From NCBI GenBank assembly GCA_937897985.1, contig CALCBD010000004.1:62001-126000 (forward strand): 64,000 nucleotides of DNA, written 5' to 3'. This DNA is from an uncultured Paludibacter sp. Lineage in GTDB: Bacteria > Bacteroidota > Bacteroidia > Bacteroidales > Paludibacteraceae. A program made the position numbers and the translations under genes. The notes beneath the pieces were generated by a model. It ran no database searches, was not told where the DNA came from, and saw only the letters and a list, made by a program, of their open reading frames with translations. The first letter of the stretch is position 1, and each line of letters starts with the position of its first letter. Positions 53,398 to 62,907 of this stretch are shown here, piece by piece.

Positions 53398-55917
53398 TTA
53401 CTTTTTTATATTGATTTTTGAAATAAATTGCTGATTGTCAATGCATACTTTCAAAACATACACTCCGGGATGCAACTGATTGGTTTGCACATCAAATTTA
53501 TCGTTTCCGGGAGTTACATAGTCCTGCAGATAAACTGTTTCGCCTGTAACCGAATAAATTTGTATTTTTAACTTATCGGCTACCGGTTTGCATAATCTGA
53601 TACTGAATTTGCCCACAGCAGGATTTGGGAAAACCGAGAATCCGTTTTCGATTACCGAAGGATCGGCAGCGAAAGCAATGTCCTTATAGCAAAGTGAAAT
53701 TTCGTTTAATTTCAACTGATACGATTGTCCGGCCGTGAGTGCATTCAGGTAAAAATTAAGATAGTTAATTCGTATCGGAAAAACCGAAATATCGGAAATA
53801 TCGAACAGGGATGTAACAGGAATCGTAATTTTCGTATTGGTATCAGGCACAAACGAACTGAATTCTCTGGTAACATCGCCGGTTGAATTATTTGCCTGTA
53901 GCGAAATCAGCATCTTCGAGAATGAAATACTTCCGGTATTCAATGATAATTTGATAGTGTCGGGCAAACTATAAAGATATAATTTTCGTAATAATTTAAT
54001 ATACGGTCCTCTGGCTGAGTTATACACAAAATTAACAGCGGCTCCATTGGTAGGGTTTTCTGTTGTATTCAGGCTATTCATTGTTGCATTTAAAGCAGAA
54101 GTAGCCTCCAGCGTCCAATCGGCAGGATTAAAATTGTCGGCACTCAAAACCGCTGATTCCGGAATTTCAACTTTTACTTTTAAGGTATCCCTGAAGTTGC
54201 CAAGCTGAGCAACTATAAAGGTTGAACCATTTTTCAATCCCTTCAGAAAGCCGTTTTTCATTTCGCAAATGCCCTGATCAGCCACCACCCAATTCAGTAA
54301 AGCAGGTGAAACCGACATCACTTTTGTACCTGAAGAACTCAGCACTTCTACAGGATAAGACCTGCGCTGATCGATTAAAACTGAGTCGAGCCTTATTTTG
54401 ATATTTGAGGATATAACCTTCACAGATTTTGATACATTGACACCGTTCAGTTGTGCCGTAATAATTCCGTTACCTGCATTTTCGGAAGCAACAAAACCAT
54501 ATTCAGCATCGATGCGGCCAATTTCGCTGCTACAACTGAAATTGCATCCCTGTACATTTTTATCGATTAACACTCCGTATTGATTATAACCCAGAATTAC
54601 AGGTTTATAACTTGCAAAAACCGGAATTTCAAGTTTATAATCGGCAAATTCAAGTTTTGTAATCACATTGTCGTCAGGGGCATTATGATATACAAACCAA
54701 CCATCGGCTACAGCTCTTTCTTTGCCATCAGCCGGATTATTAACGATTTGTGCATTTAACATCATTTGAGCAGAACCACCTCCGTCCATCGAAGTAGCGT
54801 TGTACGCTCCAAAAGCTTTCAGAATACCGCACATTGTAGCCGTGGATGCACCTATCGAACCTGCATATTTATCAATCACTATCAGAAAAAGTTTTTTCCC
54901 ATCCTGCGACATTCCTATTCCGGTACGTGGATAAAGCTGTGAATTATAGGCTTCGTTGGTATTCCGGATGGTTAATTCACCATTTTTCATCACCAGTGCA
55001 TTACCGGTCAGCATCTGGTCAGCCTGAGGGCGTTCATTGTCTTTCAGGGTATAAATTCCCATATTGACTTTCAGTGTTTGTCCAACTGTAAGCTGCCCGA
55101 GAAATGTTTTGGCTGTGCCTGTTCCCGAGAGCACCGATTCACCTGTGGGAATTACATTGGCACCTTTGTCATTTACAATTCTAACAACTTTACAAAGCAC
55201 ATCTGCATTAACGTTCCAGCTTTGGTTTTCCACCGGCTTTATAAACACTTCTGTTCCGTTGTCGTCAGTTCTTGTAGCAAGCGAACCCATGTAATTATTG
55301 AAAAAGACCAGTTCATTGGTTTTGCGAATCCGGTTAATTTCCGAAATAGGGTATTCACCCGCTCCATCTATAGTTACCTTTGCATCTAAACCCATATCGT
55401 CGATCCAGATTTTCCGGTTTTTATCAATCACAGCAAATCCGATTTCCTGCAACAATTCTTCGGGTACTGTAGTCCTTCCCCGATTCCAGCCATTCGGGTC
55501 GGTGATTAACACGCCGTTTTTCATACTCCCACTATGCGGTACTCCGAGCAATTCGGCGGGTTGTCCCTGACCGGAAACAATCCAGAAATTCCCGTTTACT
55601 CCACCTATTGTACGATGTCCTGCAGCATTTAACCGTCCGAATGCAGAGGTCATTGCCTCTGTTTTTCCGACCTGCTCGCCGGCCTGAAAAGTTTCTACAA
55701 AATTATACGGATTGTTCATGTCCACTGTCAGCAGATAAGCTGATAAAGGATAATCAGGCAGGTTGAAACGGGTATAAACCGTTCCGGGTCCAACGACTTT
55801 GTATTCGAGCGTATCGATACTTTTAGCAACACCTGAAATATCAATACTTCCGGCATATAAAACAGCAGTAATATTAAGAAACCAGAGTACAAACCCTGAT
55901 TTTATATAAGAACTCAT
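53398..55917 (-). CDS. T9SS-targeted phosphodiester glycosidase (NAGPA/DUF2233), paralogue 1
   Basis: An 839-residue protein. After the signal peptide and an N-terminal beta region (VVGPGTVYTRFNLPDYPLSAYLLTVDM), the NAGPA domain (about 100-420) shows GGVNGNFWIVSGQGQP, GWNRGRTTV, TGNALVMKNGELTIRN, YPRTGIGMSQDGKKLFLIVIDKY and YNATSMDGGGSAQMM, the conserved core of the family that cleaves GlcNAc-phosphodiester bonds. Bacterial relatives are implicated in cell-wall or surface glycan breakdown. Ig-like beta domains fill the middle, and the end FPNPAVGKFSIRLC...GVYVLKVCIDNQQFISKINIKK is a type A T9SS sorting domain. About 170 bp from its paralogue. Confidence 0.85.
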   Translation of the reverse strand: MSSYIKSGFVLWFLNITAVLYAGSIDISGVAKSIDTLEYKVVGPGTVYTRFNLPDYPLSAYLLTVDMNNPYNFVETFQAGEQVGKTEAMTSAFGRLNAAGHRTIGGVNGNFWIVSGQGQPAELLGVPHSGSMKNGVLITDPNGWNRGRTTVPEELLQEIGFAVIDKNRKIWIDDMGLDAKVTIDGAGEYPISEINRIRKTNELVFFNNYMGSLATRTDDNGTEVFIKPVENQSWNVNADVLCKVVRIVNDKGANVIPTGESVLSGTGTAKTFLGQLTVGQTLKVNMGIYTLKDNERPQADQMLTGNALVMKNGELTIRNTNEAYNSQLYPRTGIGMSQDGKKLFLIVIDKYAGSIGASTATMCGILKAFGAYNATSMDGGGSAQMMLNAQIVNNPADGKERAVADGWFVYHNAPDDNVITKLEFADYKLEIPVFASYKPVILGYNQYGVLIDKNVQGCNFSCSSEIGRIDAEYGFVASENAGNGIITAQLNGVNVSKSVKVISSNIKIRLDSVLIDQRRSYPVEVLSSSGTKVMSVSPALLNWVVADQGICEMKNGFLKGLKNGSTFIVAQLGNFRDTLKVKVEIPESAVLSADNFNPADWTLEATSALNATMNSLNTTENPTNGAAVNFVYNSARGPYIKLLRKLYLYSLPDTIKLSLNTGSISFSKMLISLQANNSTGDVTREFSSFVPDTNTKITIPVTSLFDISDISVFPIRINYLNFYLNALTAGQSYQLKLNEISLCYKDIAFAADPSVIENGFSVFPNPAVGKFSIRLCKPVADKLKIQIYSVTGETVYLQDYVTPGNDKFDVQTNQLHPGVYVLKVCIDNQQFISKINIKK

Positions 55918-56033
55918 GCGTTCATTTTTATGTTTTTAATTATTTTTTGCTATGAACCCCGGGCCGGCTTTCCAGGTCTTTATAAAGTCTGTACTCATGT
56001 TCGGTTCATACGTAAATGATTGATTTAAAAAGA

Positions 56034-56077
56034 CGGACAGACCCGTTTACACAACAACAGCGCGATGGGTCTGTCCG
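56034..56077 (-). terminator. Intrinsic terminator after phosphodiester glycosidase paralogue 2
   Basis: CGGACAGACCC / GGGTCTGTCCG is a perfect 11-bp stem with a 22-nt loop. On the minus strand it is followed by TCTTTTTAAATC, placed right after the stop at 56086. It implies that the two paralogues have separate transcripts. Confidence 0.75.
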
Positions 56078-56085
56078 AAGGAACG

Positions 56086-58524
56086 TTATTTAACCAATAA
56101 CTTCACTACTTCATTTTTCTTATCCTGAGTCACTTTCAACAAATAAGTACCCCGCGAAAGATGATTAATTCCGAATGAAATTTCGTTTTGTTGATTACCT
56201 GAAAATTTTTTGTTTAAAACAGTCTGACCGGAAGAATTAAATAATTCCAACGTCAGATTTTCAGCCATGTTATTCAATAGTTTCACTTTAATTTCACCGT
56301 TATTTGCCGGATTGGGATAAACCTGTAAGCCGGGCATTTCAGGCAGATTAACTCCCGAAATTTCGACATCTTTATAGCACAAAGTAATCTCCTTTAAAGC
56401 CAGTGTATATGCATTTCCCGAAGTCAGTGTACCTAAATAAAAATTCATGTAACTGAACCATACAGGGAAATTGATAAAATCTTTGGTGTCGAACATACTA
56501 CTGAGCGGAAGAGAAATCTGTACATCGGTATTTTTTGGAAAAACATTAAATTCCTTTGTGGTAGTTTGGGATGTATTATTTGCTCTTAATGCAACAATCA
56601 ACTTACTGATCGACATATCTCCCACATTAACTGTGAGCTTCATCGTATCAGGTAATGAATAAAAAGGAAAATTTCTCGATAATTTAATATAAGGTGCACG
56701 TGCTGAAGTAAATACAAAATTAAAAGCAGCGCCGTTTGTCCATGAAGCCGGCAAATTTGTTGTATTAAAACTTCCGTTTAATGCAGTAGTCGCGTCCACA
56801 GTCCAGTCGTTAGTTACAAATTTATCGGCAACTAAAACACCCGATGCAGGAATTTCGACAGTTACAAAAACGGAGTCTTTAAAGTCACCCAATTCACCAA
56901 TAACGAAGGTAGTACCATTTTTTAACCCTTTAACAATTCCTTTTTCCACCGAACATACCGAAGGGTCTTTCACTTTCCATGTAAGCGCTTCCGGAAGTAC
57001 ATCCATCGTATTTAAACCAATCACACTCTGAATCTGAACAGGGTATTCGCGATTTCCATCCATTAAAAGAGAATCAAGTCTGAAAGCTATCTGAGCCGAA
57101 CTAATCAGTTCCACTTTAAATTGTGTTTCTACATTATTATAACGGGCGGTTACAATTCCTCCCTGTGATCCGCTGGCAACGAACCTGCCGTCGGTGGCTA
57201 TTGTTCCAACCTGTGCATCACAACTGAGAGTTACATTTTGCAAATCCTTATTAATCAACACACCATATTGATTGTAACCCAAAAATTTCGGCATAAACAC
57301 TCCGAATTTTGGTAATTTAATGGTAGAATTATAAGCTTTTATTTCAGCAATTACATTATCAGTTGGTGCCGACGAAACAGCAAATAATCCATTGGCCACG
57401 GAACGTTCTGTTCCATCGCTGGGTACATTCATCGGACCAAATTCTTTCACATACATACAGCTTGAGCCGCCACCATCCATATTGAATGCAGTATAGGCAC
57501 CGGCTGATTGCATCAGCTGAGCTAACTGTTTGGTGGTAACTCCGGCTGAAGCCCCTCTCCCATCAACTACGCATGAAATCAACATTTTTTTATCCTGTGA
57601 ATAACCAACTCCCGTACGCGGATGAAGTTCATTCCAGATATCGGTTTGTTCAACCAATCCGTTTTTTAACATCGGAGCACGACTTTCGCCACCTACTATA
57701 TTTACAAATGAAGCAGCATTGCCATCGAGTAACATGGAAGTCTGGATAGTGATTTCGTCATTCAGGGCTAAAGTATTCAATGAAGTTTGCGCGGTACCAT
57801 GACCCGAAAGCACGGCATAACCTGCCGGAATAGCCATATTACCTTTGTTAATCTCTATTTTGGATACTTTAGCCTTGATTGATTTGTTCAAACCCCACGA
57901 TTCACCATCGTTAAGCTGCAGCAACACTTCCGTTCCGTAAGCATTTGTGTGAGTGGTTTTACCGTTATGCTGATTGAACAAGACAAGCTGATTGGCATCC
58001 CTGAGATGGTTGACACGGTTGATTGTCCACACATCAGTACCTTTCGATGCCTTTAATGAATAAGTGAGAATCCCAATCCCCGGAACTTTTGCATCATCGA
58101 AAGTAATTGATTTCCAGTTTCCTGTGGGAGGTGTGGCAATTTGTCCGTCAATAACAGTGCAGCCAATTGGCAGACCCACATATCCTGTAGTATTATAAAA
58201 GTCACCATTCGTACCGGCAAAATACACAGCACCCTCTTTCGTTTTCCTTTTGGCCATTGCCGAAGGTTGTTCACCTGTGTAAATTGAATCTTTTCCGAGT
58301 ACTGTTTTGAAGCTGATATATGAATTGGTTAAATCCGTTTTAAGAAAATACACATCGAGGCGTTTCGAACTTTGTAATCTCAGAGATACATACTGAGTTC
58401 CCGGACCTACTTTAAAATTAGCCAATGTATCTACAGAATAACTGACACCATCAATGGTCAGATTATCAGCAGCAAAGACTATATTGCTACATACAATTAA
58501 TAAAAAGAGTGCGATTTTTTTCAT
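56086..58524 (-). CDS. T9SS-targeted phosphodiester glycosidase (NAGPA/DUF2233), paralogue 2
   Basis: About 812 residues, same order as paralogue 1: signal peptide (MKKIALFLLIVCSNIVFA), NAGPA core with YFAGTNGDFYNTTGYVGLPIG, TGVGYSQDKKMLISCVVDGR and AFNMDGGGSSCMYV, Ig-like beta domains with LNKDLQNVTLSCDAQVG, and a type A sorting domain (VYPNPANNGEIKVKL...GTYLLKVTQDKKNEVVKLLVK). The pairing of two diverged copies suggests different substrate linkages or a recent duplication. The start is ATG 58524; the frame to 58554 adds 10 residues before the signal. Confidence 0.85.
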   Translation of the reverse strand: MKKIALFLLIVCSNIVFAADNLTIDGVSYSVDTLANFKVGPGTQYVSLRLQSSKRLDVYFLKTDLTNSYISFKTVLGKDSIYTGEQPSAMAKRKTKEGAVYFAGTNGDFYNTTGYVGLPIGCTVIDGQIATPPTGNWKSITFDDAKVPGIGILTYSLKASKGTDVWTINRVNHLRDANQLVLFNQHNGKTTHTNAYGTEVLLQLNDGESWGLNKSIKAKVSKIEINKGNMAIPAGYAVLSGHGTAQTSLNTLALNDEITIQTSMLLDGNAASFVNIVGGESRAPMLKNGLVEQTDIWNELHPRTGVGYSQDKKMLISCVVDGRGASAGVTTKQLAQLMQSAGAYTAFNMDGGGSSCMYVKEFGPMNVPSDGTERSVANGLFAVSSAPTDNVIAEIKAYNSTIKLPKFGVFMPKFLGYNQYGVLINKDLQNVTLSCDAQVGTIATDGRFVASGSQGGIVTARYNNVETQFKVELISSAQIAFRLDSLLMDGNREYPVQIQSVIGLNTMDVLPEALTWKVKDPSVCSVEKGIVKGLKNGTTFVIGELGDFKDSVFVTVEIPASGVLVADKFVTNDWTVDATTALNGSFNTTNLPASWTNGAAFNFVFTSARAPYIKLSRNFPFYSLPDTMKLTVNVGDMSISKLIVALRANNTSQTTTKEFNVFPKNTDVQISLPLSSMFDTKDFINFPVWFSYMNFYLGTLTSGNAYTLALKEITLCYKDVEISGVNLPEMPGLQVYPNPANNGEIKVKLLNNMAENLTLELFNSSGQTVLNKKFSGNQQNEISFGINHLSRGTYLLKVTQDKKNEVVKLLVK

Positions 58525-58549
58525 GAAGAATGTCGGATTAAAACACAAA

Positions 58550-58592
58550 AACACTCAGGCACGGAGAGTTTTTTCTCCGTGTCCTCAGTGTC
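58550..58592 (-). terminator. Intrinsic terminator after the DUF4623 gene
   Basis: ACACTCAGGCACGGAG / CTCCGTGTCCTCAGTGT is a near-perfect stem around AGTTTTTT. On the minus strand it runs into TTTTTGTGTTTT. It resembles the CACAGAG-type repeats near 37.7 kb. Confidence 0.65.
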
Positions 58593-58608
58593 TTTATGTT
58601 GAAAAAAA

Positions 58609-60087
58609 TTAGTTGATTGCTACTTTCTGAACTTTATGTTCACCGTTGCGATCGGTGATAGTTACCATATAAACACCCTTGGTTACAGGTGCTTCCAAAA
58701 CATCCACGTTTTTGGCCGACATTAATTTCTGACCAGTTGTATTGAACACTTCAACCGAAGCTACTTCTTCCGAAAGGCGAATAAAATTTTCAGAAACAGT
58801 AATCTGAACTTTGGAGCTGTTCGGATTGAATACTCCTGAAGGAGCGGCTGTATCCAATTCATACATTCCATAACCGTTTTCACCTGTATAAACATAGATA
58901 TTTGCTTTGGTTCCGTTAACTTCAACACAAGGCATTGCAGTACGATATGCATTTGAAGCTGCACCCATACCTGCCTGCGGGAATGTCCACAAACATTTTA
59001 AACCTGAAAATGCTTTGTTGGCATCGGCAAACTGGAACAAACGGAATGTAGAAGCAGGTGTTCCCGCTGTGTTTGTTGCTGCCATAATCAGAAAATATTT
59101 ATCACCAACCTGGAACTCAGCAACTCCGTTGTGTCCCTGATTCATCGACCAGATAGTTTTGGGTGTTGCAGCAGGAGCTGTAACTGAATCTTTGATACTG
59201 TTTGGTAAAGTCGCTTTGAATCCATCAACCACATTACCATCCTTGTCGCACAAAACAGGGAAAGTGGCATTGCCATCCACATAGAAATAATTGTCATCCA
59301 ACGGGAATACCTGAGGAGCAGAACCTAAATTAGCCAGACCAGCAAGATCAGCACCGGTTTGCAATGAATTATCCAGTTCAATCAAAGATGGAGTTCCGGC
59401 AACACCATTGGTAATCACCCATTTGTAAACTTCCATTGCAGTTGCTGAAGCATTAGCTGCAAGGATTACTGCACTTTTGGTAACATCACCATACACTCCG
59501 AATGCATCGAAACGCATAGTGGTTGCTGAAGGGAATAATGTAGCCATATCAGCCTGGTCAATTACCAATGTTCCAACACCGGTTGTAATATCCACTTTCC
59601 AAATCTGGAAGCGACCGGCATTAGAAGTAATCAGGTTGCCCAATAACACATTACCTGCGTTATCGACCTTGATATCATTATGAGTCAGTGTACCGGCAGT
59701 CCATAAACTATCAGCAGTATTCGCTTTATTTCTACCCATATAAGTAAAAATATTAGCAGCTAAAGTTACAGGAGTTTCTTTAGCTCCTGTAGTTCCGTTA
59801 ACAACGGCAATTTTCTTAAGATTCCTGTCAATAAATAACATTTTTCCGTTTTTCACAGCCATTCCTCTGACAAAACCTGAAGCACCCACAAAATCTGCAG
59901 CCACATTATAGTTATTTAATTTATTAGAATATAACCATTTATTGGTTAAAGCCATGTTATTACTAACACCTCTGCGTGTATACACTGCTGGATCAACTTT
60001 TACAGCTGCCTGTGCAAAAATTTCGCATGTAAGAACTGTACTTAATAAGAGTACCATTCCAAAAAGTAATTTTTTGTTCATGATCAT
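58609..60087 (-). CDS. DUF4623 protein with T9SS-type sorting domain
   Basis: A 492-residue protein with a signal peptide (about 1-25) and a propeller-like middle characteristic of DUF4623 (RGVSNNMALTNKWLYSNKLNNYN, NGKMLFIDRNLKKIAVVNGTTG, DSLWTAGTLTHNDIKVDNAGNVLLGNL). The end, KVQITVSENFIRLSEEVASVEVFNTTGQKLMS...GVYMVTITDRNGEHKVQKVAIN, is a T9SS-type sorting domain without the usual PNP opening. Substrate unknown. ATG 60087 and ATG 60081 are both possible starts. Confidence 0.75.
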   Translation of the reverse strand: MIMNKKLLFGMVLLLSTVLTCEIFAQAAVKVDPAVYTRRGVSNNMALTNKWLYSNKLNNYNVAADFVGASGFVRGMAVKNGKMLFIDRNLKKIAVVNGTTGAKETPVTLAANIFTYMGRNKANTADSLWTAGTLTHNDIKVDNAGNVLLGNLITSNAGRFQIWKVDITTGVGTLVIDQADMATLFPSATTMRFDAFGVYGDVTKSAVILAANASATAMEVYKWVITNGVAGTPSLIELDNSLQTGADLAGLANLGSAPQVFPLDDNYFYVDGNATFPVLCDKDGNVVDGFKATLPNSIKDSVTAPAATPKTIWSMNQGHNGVAEFQVGDKYFLIMAATNTAGTPASTFRLFQFADANKAFSGLKCLWTFPQAGMGAASNAYRTAMPCVEVNGTKANIYVYTGENGYGMYELDTAAPSGVFNPNSSKVQITVSENFIRLSEEVASVEVFNTTGQKLMSAKNVDVLEAPVTKGVYMVTITDRNGEHKVQKVAIN

Positions 60088-60120
60088 TAATTTTTAATTG
60101 TGAGAATAATAGAAAATTAT

Positions 60121-62907
60121 TTAGTTAATTATTTTATATGAGATTGTTTTATTGTTGAATATTACTGTTAACAGATAAACTCCTTTAGGAAAACCACCAT
60201 TTATCAAAATTCTGTTTTCGCCTTCATTTATCAATAAATCTTTATTCAGCAGCACACTTCCGGTGATATTTGTAAGTTGAATTTTTGAATCAAAAGCCGT
60301 GTTCGAAAGTATGATTAATTCATTTGTTGTCGGATTTCCCGAACGGATATAACACTTCAAATGTCCGTAGTTCAACTCATCAATTGCAGTATTTCCGTTT
60401 AAAACAACGTTCGAAACAGCTGAAGCTTCGGTCAATCCGTTATTGGTTGTAGCTTTCACCCTTACGTAATATGTACCGGCAGTCAATGCATCAAATGAAG
60501 TACAATAGGTATAAGCATCTACTGTTTTGATGGTGGTACCACGTGCCGGGAATGCCGGATCTTTCGATAATTCAGCTCTGAAACCGTTGGAAGGTTGCTG
60601 TGCCCAGCACACTTCAATACTTGTTCCGTTGACAGTCGATCCGGTTTCAGGTTTGGTAAGCACAGGGACCGGAATCGCTATGTCCTGAGTTGTAAAAATA
60701 ATTGTTTCGGATGTTGCCTGAACAATTCCATCGGAAACACTTACCCTGGCGTAATATGCTGTGCTTGACAGTAATATTCCGGCCGGAACAGTGAAGCTGT
60801 TGGTCGAAACGTTTTGTTTGAGTTTGGTAGTACTGAAGTCATTTGTAGTCGAGATTTCGAGCGTATATGCAGCAGTCGGACTCACATAATCCCAGTTGAA
60901 TGAAGGAGTGAGCGAAACGGCACTTGCATTGTTGGCAGGAGACGAGATACCAAACTTTTTGCTGGTAAGTTTACGGGTTTCAGACCATACATCAACAGCA
61001 TTGGCTTTACGGGTACGTACTCTCCAGTAATAATCAGTATTGTTTTTCAGATTGGTTTGCAAACCTGAAAAGAACTGAGGCTGAGTGGTTTCGCGTGAAC
61101 AAACCAAATCGTTGAATTGTGCATCGCGTGCCAACTGCCATACATAACTATCGGCACCTTCGACTGCATTCCAACTGAAAACGCAGGGTATTAATACTGT
61201 GTTATTATTGACAGGTGAATTTAATACAGCAGCTACCGATGAAGAAGTACTTTCATTTAAAACTTTGGTTCCGAATTCATTACCATATCTGTCGACAACC
61301 GAAACAGCAATTTTATGTGTTGAAGAACTGACTGAAGCAGGTAAAGTAAATTGTTTGCTGTAAGCCATTCCTAATAAATATTTTGAGGAAGCAAAGACGC
61401 CGGCATCGTTCCTGTTGCCATTAGGTACAGCATAAACAGCATAACGTACATTTGCACCGCTATAGTTCCATGAAAGTAGCTGACCATTCAGGTTCATATT
61501 GTCGACCAGTGTTTGATCATCTGTCTTTTTCCAGCCAATGGCAGGACACAGACTTTGCTGCGTAAATTCATTCTGAGCCAGATAAGCAGGAAATCCGCTT
61601 GTATTGAGCAATTTATCAGTAGCATAAAATACAGAACCCGGAGCATCGTTGATATCAGTTGTTCTGTTAAATTCTATTTGCAAAGCAACTTCAGATCCTG
61701 TAAAATTAGTTGCAGAAGGAGCACGCATGCTTTTCGACAGTGTTTTCCGACTTAAAGCTGCAAGTTCGAGTGTCGAAAGTGAAGAATTATCAATCACCTC
61801 ATTATCAATACTGCTGACTTTCGATGCAGGTGCAGGAGATGCAGCACTTAGTGCAGAAATTGAATGACTTGAATAAAAATGTTTTCCAAAACGGTTACTG
61901 ATATCCGACCACCAGGCAGCTAATTTACCATAAGGATAAGCACTGTAGGTAGTCCAGTAAAGCTGAGGTGAAATATAATCAACAGTTCCTTCTTCGAGCC
62001 ATGCCACAGGATCACAGTAAATTTCGGCATACATATTTCCTGTTGCACCAACACCCGAAGGCAACTGAATACCTCTGTTCAATGCCACAACAGCATCAGT
62101 TGTCCATGTTCCGAAAGGCGAAACCCCGAATGTAACATAAGGTTTTACCTTCTGGATAGTGTCATAAACCGCAGCAATCATTTTATTTACATTTTCGCGA
62201 CGCCAGTCACCAAGATTTTTATTGGCGGGTTTATAAAGCGCCTGAGCAGCAGCATCCAAAGTATTGCTTGTTCCTCCGTAAGCATAAAAATAATCGTCGA
62301 AAACAATGCCATCAACATCATAATTATTTACAATTTCTCCGACTACTTTTTTGATTTGCAGTACAACTTCAGGCAAACCTGGATTCAGAATTTTAGTATA
62401 GCTATCATATGCCAGCAACCAATCGCGATGAGTGTTGTAATAATCTGTCGGAAGCTCTCCGTGTGTTGAAGAAGAGGTGGAATAACGATATGGATTGAGC
62501 CATGCATGCAATTCAATCCCACGTTTATGTGCTTCCTCAATAGCAAATGCCAATGGATCGTAGCCCGGGTTTGAACCTCGTTCGCTGGATATAAACTGAC
62601 TCCAGGGTTCGTACGACGATTGATACATTGCATCACACATACTCCGAACCTGCATAAAAGCCGTATTCATATTGGCAGCTTTCAGTCCATCCAGAATTTT
62701 AATCAGGTCGTTCTTTTGTTGCTGAATAGCTGCCTGACGGGAAGCATCATTCGAACCTGTTGCGCCGGGTACAGTTACCGATGGCCAGTCGAGCCGCCAT
62801 ACAGTGGTAAGCCATGTAGCGCGCATCTCGCGTTTTGGTGACTGAGCCGTTAAAAACTGAAAATTAAAAAATACCGCTACAAAAAAATATATGATTACTT
62901 TTCTCAT
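60121..62907 (-). CDS. T9SS-targeted glycoside hydrolase-like 10 (GHL10) protein
   Basis: A 928-residue protein. A signal peptide (about 1-21) is followed by the GHL10/DUF187 TIM barrel (about 24-400): REMRATWLTTVWRLDWPS, AANMNTAFMQVRSMCDAMY, ELHAWLNPYRYS, NNYDVDGIVFDDYFYAYGG and EEGTVDYISPQLYWTTY, where D-D-Y-F and the acidic residues mark the active centre. Several Fn3/Ig-like modules follow (about 500-840), one with VYWQLARDAQFNDL-type strands. The end, RSGNPTTNELIILSNTAF...GVYLLTVIFNNKTISYKIIN, is a divergent sorting domain. GHL10 proteins are thought to act on peptidoglycan-type glycans. Overlaps the edge gene by 1 bp (TAATG), so translation is coupled. Confidence 0.85.
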   Translation of the reverse strand: MRKVIIYFFVAVFFNFQFLTAQSPKREMRATWLTTVWRLDWPSVTVPGATGSNDASRQAAIQQQKNDLIKILDGLKAANMNTAFMQVRSMCDAMYQSSYEPWSQFISSERGSNPGYDPLAFAIEEAHKRGIELHAWLNPYRYSTSSSTHGELPTDYYNTHRDWLLAYDSYTKILNPGLPEVVLQIKKVVGEIVNNYDVDGIVFDDYFYAYGGTSNTLDAAAQALYKPANKNLGDWRRENVNKMIAAVYDTIQKVKPYVTFGVSPFGTWTTDAVVALNRGIQLPSGVGATGNMYAEIYCDPVAWLEEGTVDYISPQLYWTTYSAYPYGKLAAWWSDISNRFGKHFYSSHSISALSAASPAPASKVSSIDNEVIDNSSLSTLELAALSRKTLSKSMRAPSATNFTGSEVALQIEFNRTTDINDAPGSVFYATDKLLNTSGFPAYLAQNEFTQQSLCPAIGWKKTDDQTLVDNMNLNGQLLSWNYSGANVRYAVYAVPNGNRNDAGVFASSKYLLGMAYSKQFTLPASVSSSTHKIAVSVVDRYGNEFGTKVLNESTSSSVAAVLNSPVNNNTVLIPCVFSWNAVEGADSYVWQLARDAQFNDLVCSRETTQPQFFSGLQTNLKNNTDYYWRVRTRKANAVDVWSETRKLTSKKFGISSPANNASAVSLTPSFNWDYVSPTAAYTLEISTTNDFSTTKLKQNVSTNSFTVPAGILLSSTAYYARVSVSDGIVQATSETIIFTTQDIAIPVPVLTKPETGSTVNGTSIEVCWAQQPSNGFRAELSKDPAFPARGTTIKTVDAYTYCTSFDALTAGTYYVRVKATTNNGLTEASAVSNVVLNGNTAIDELNYGHLKCYIRSGNPTTNELIILSNTAFDSKIQLTNITGSVLLNKDLLINEGENRILINGGFPKGVYLLTVIFNNKTISYKIIN

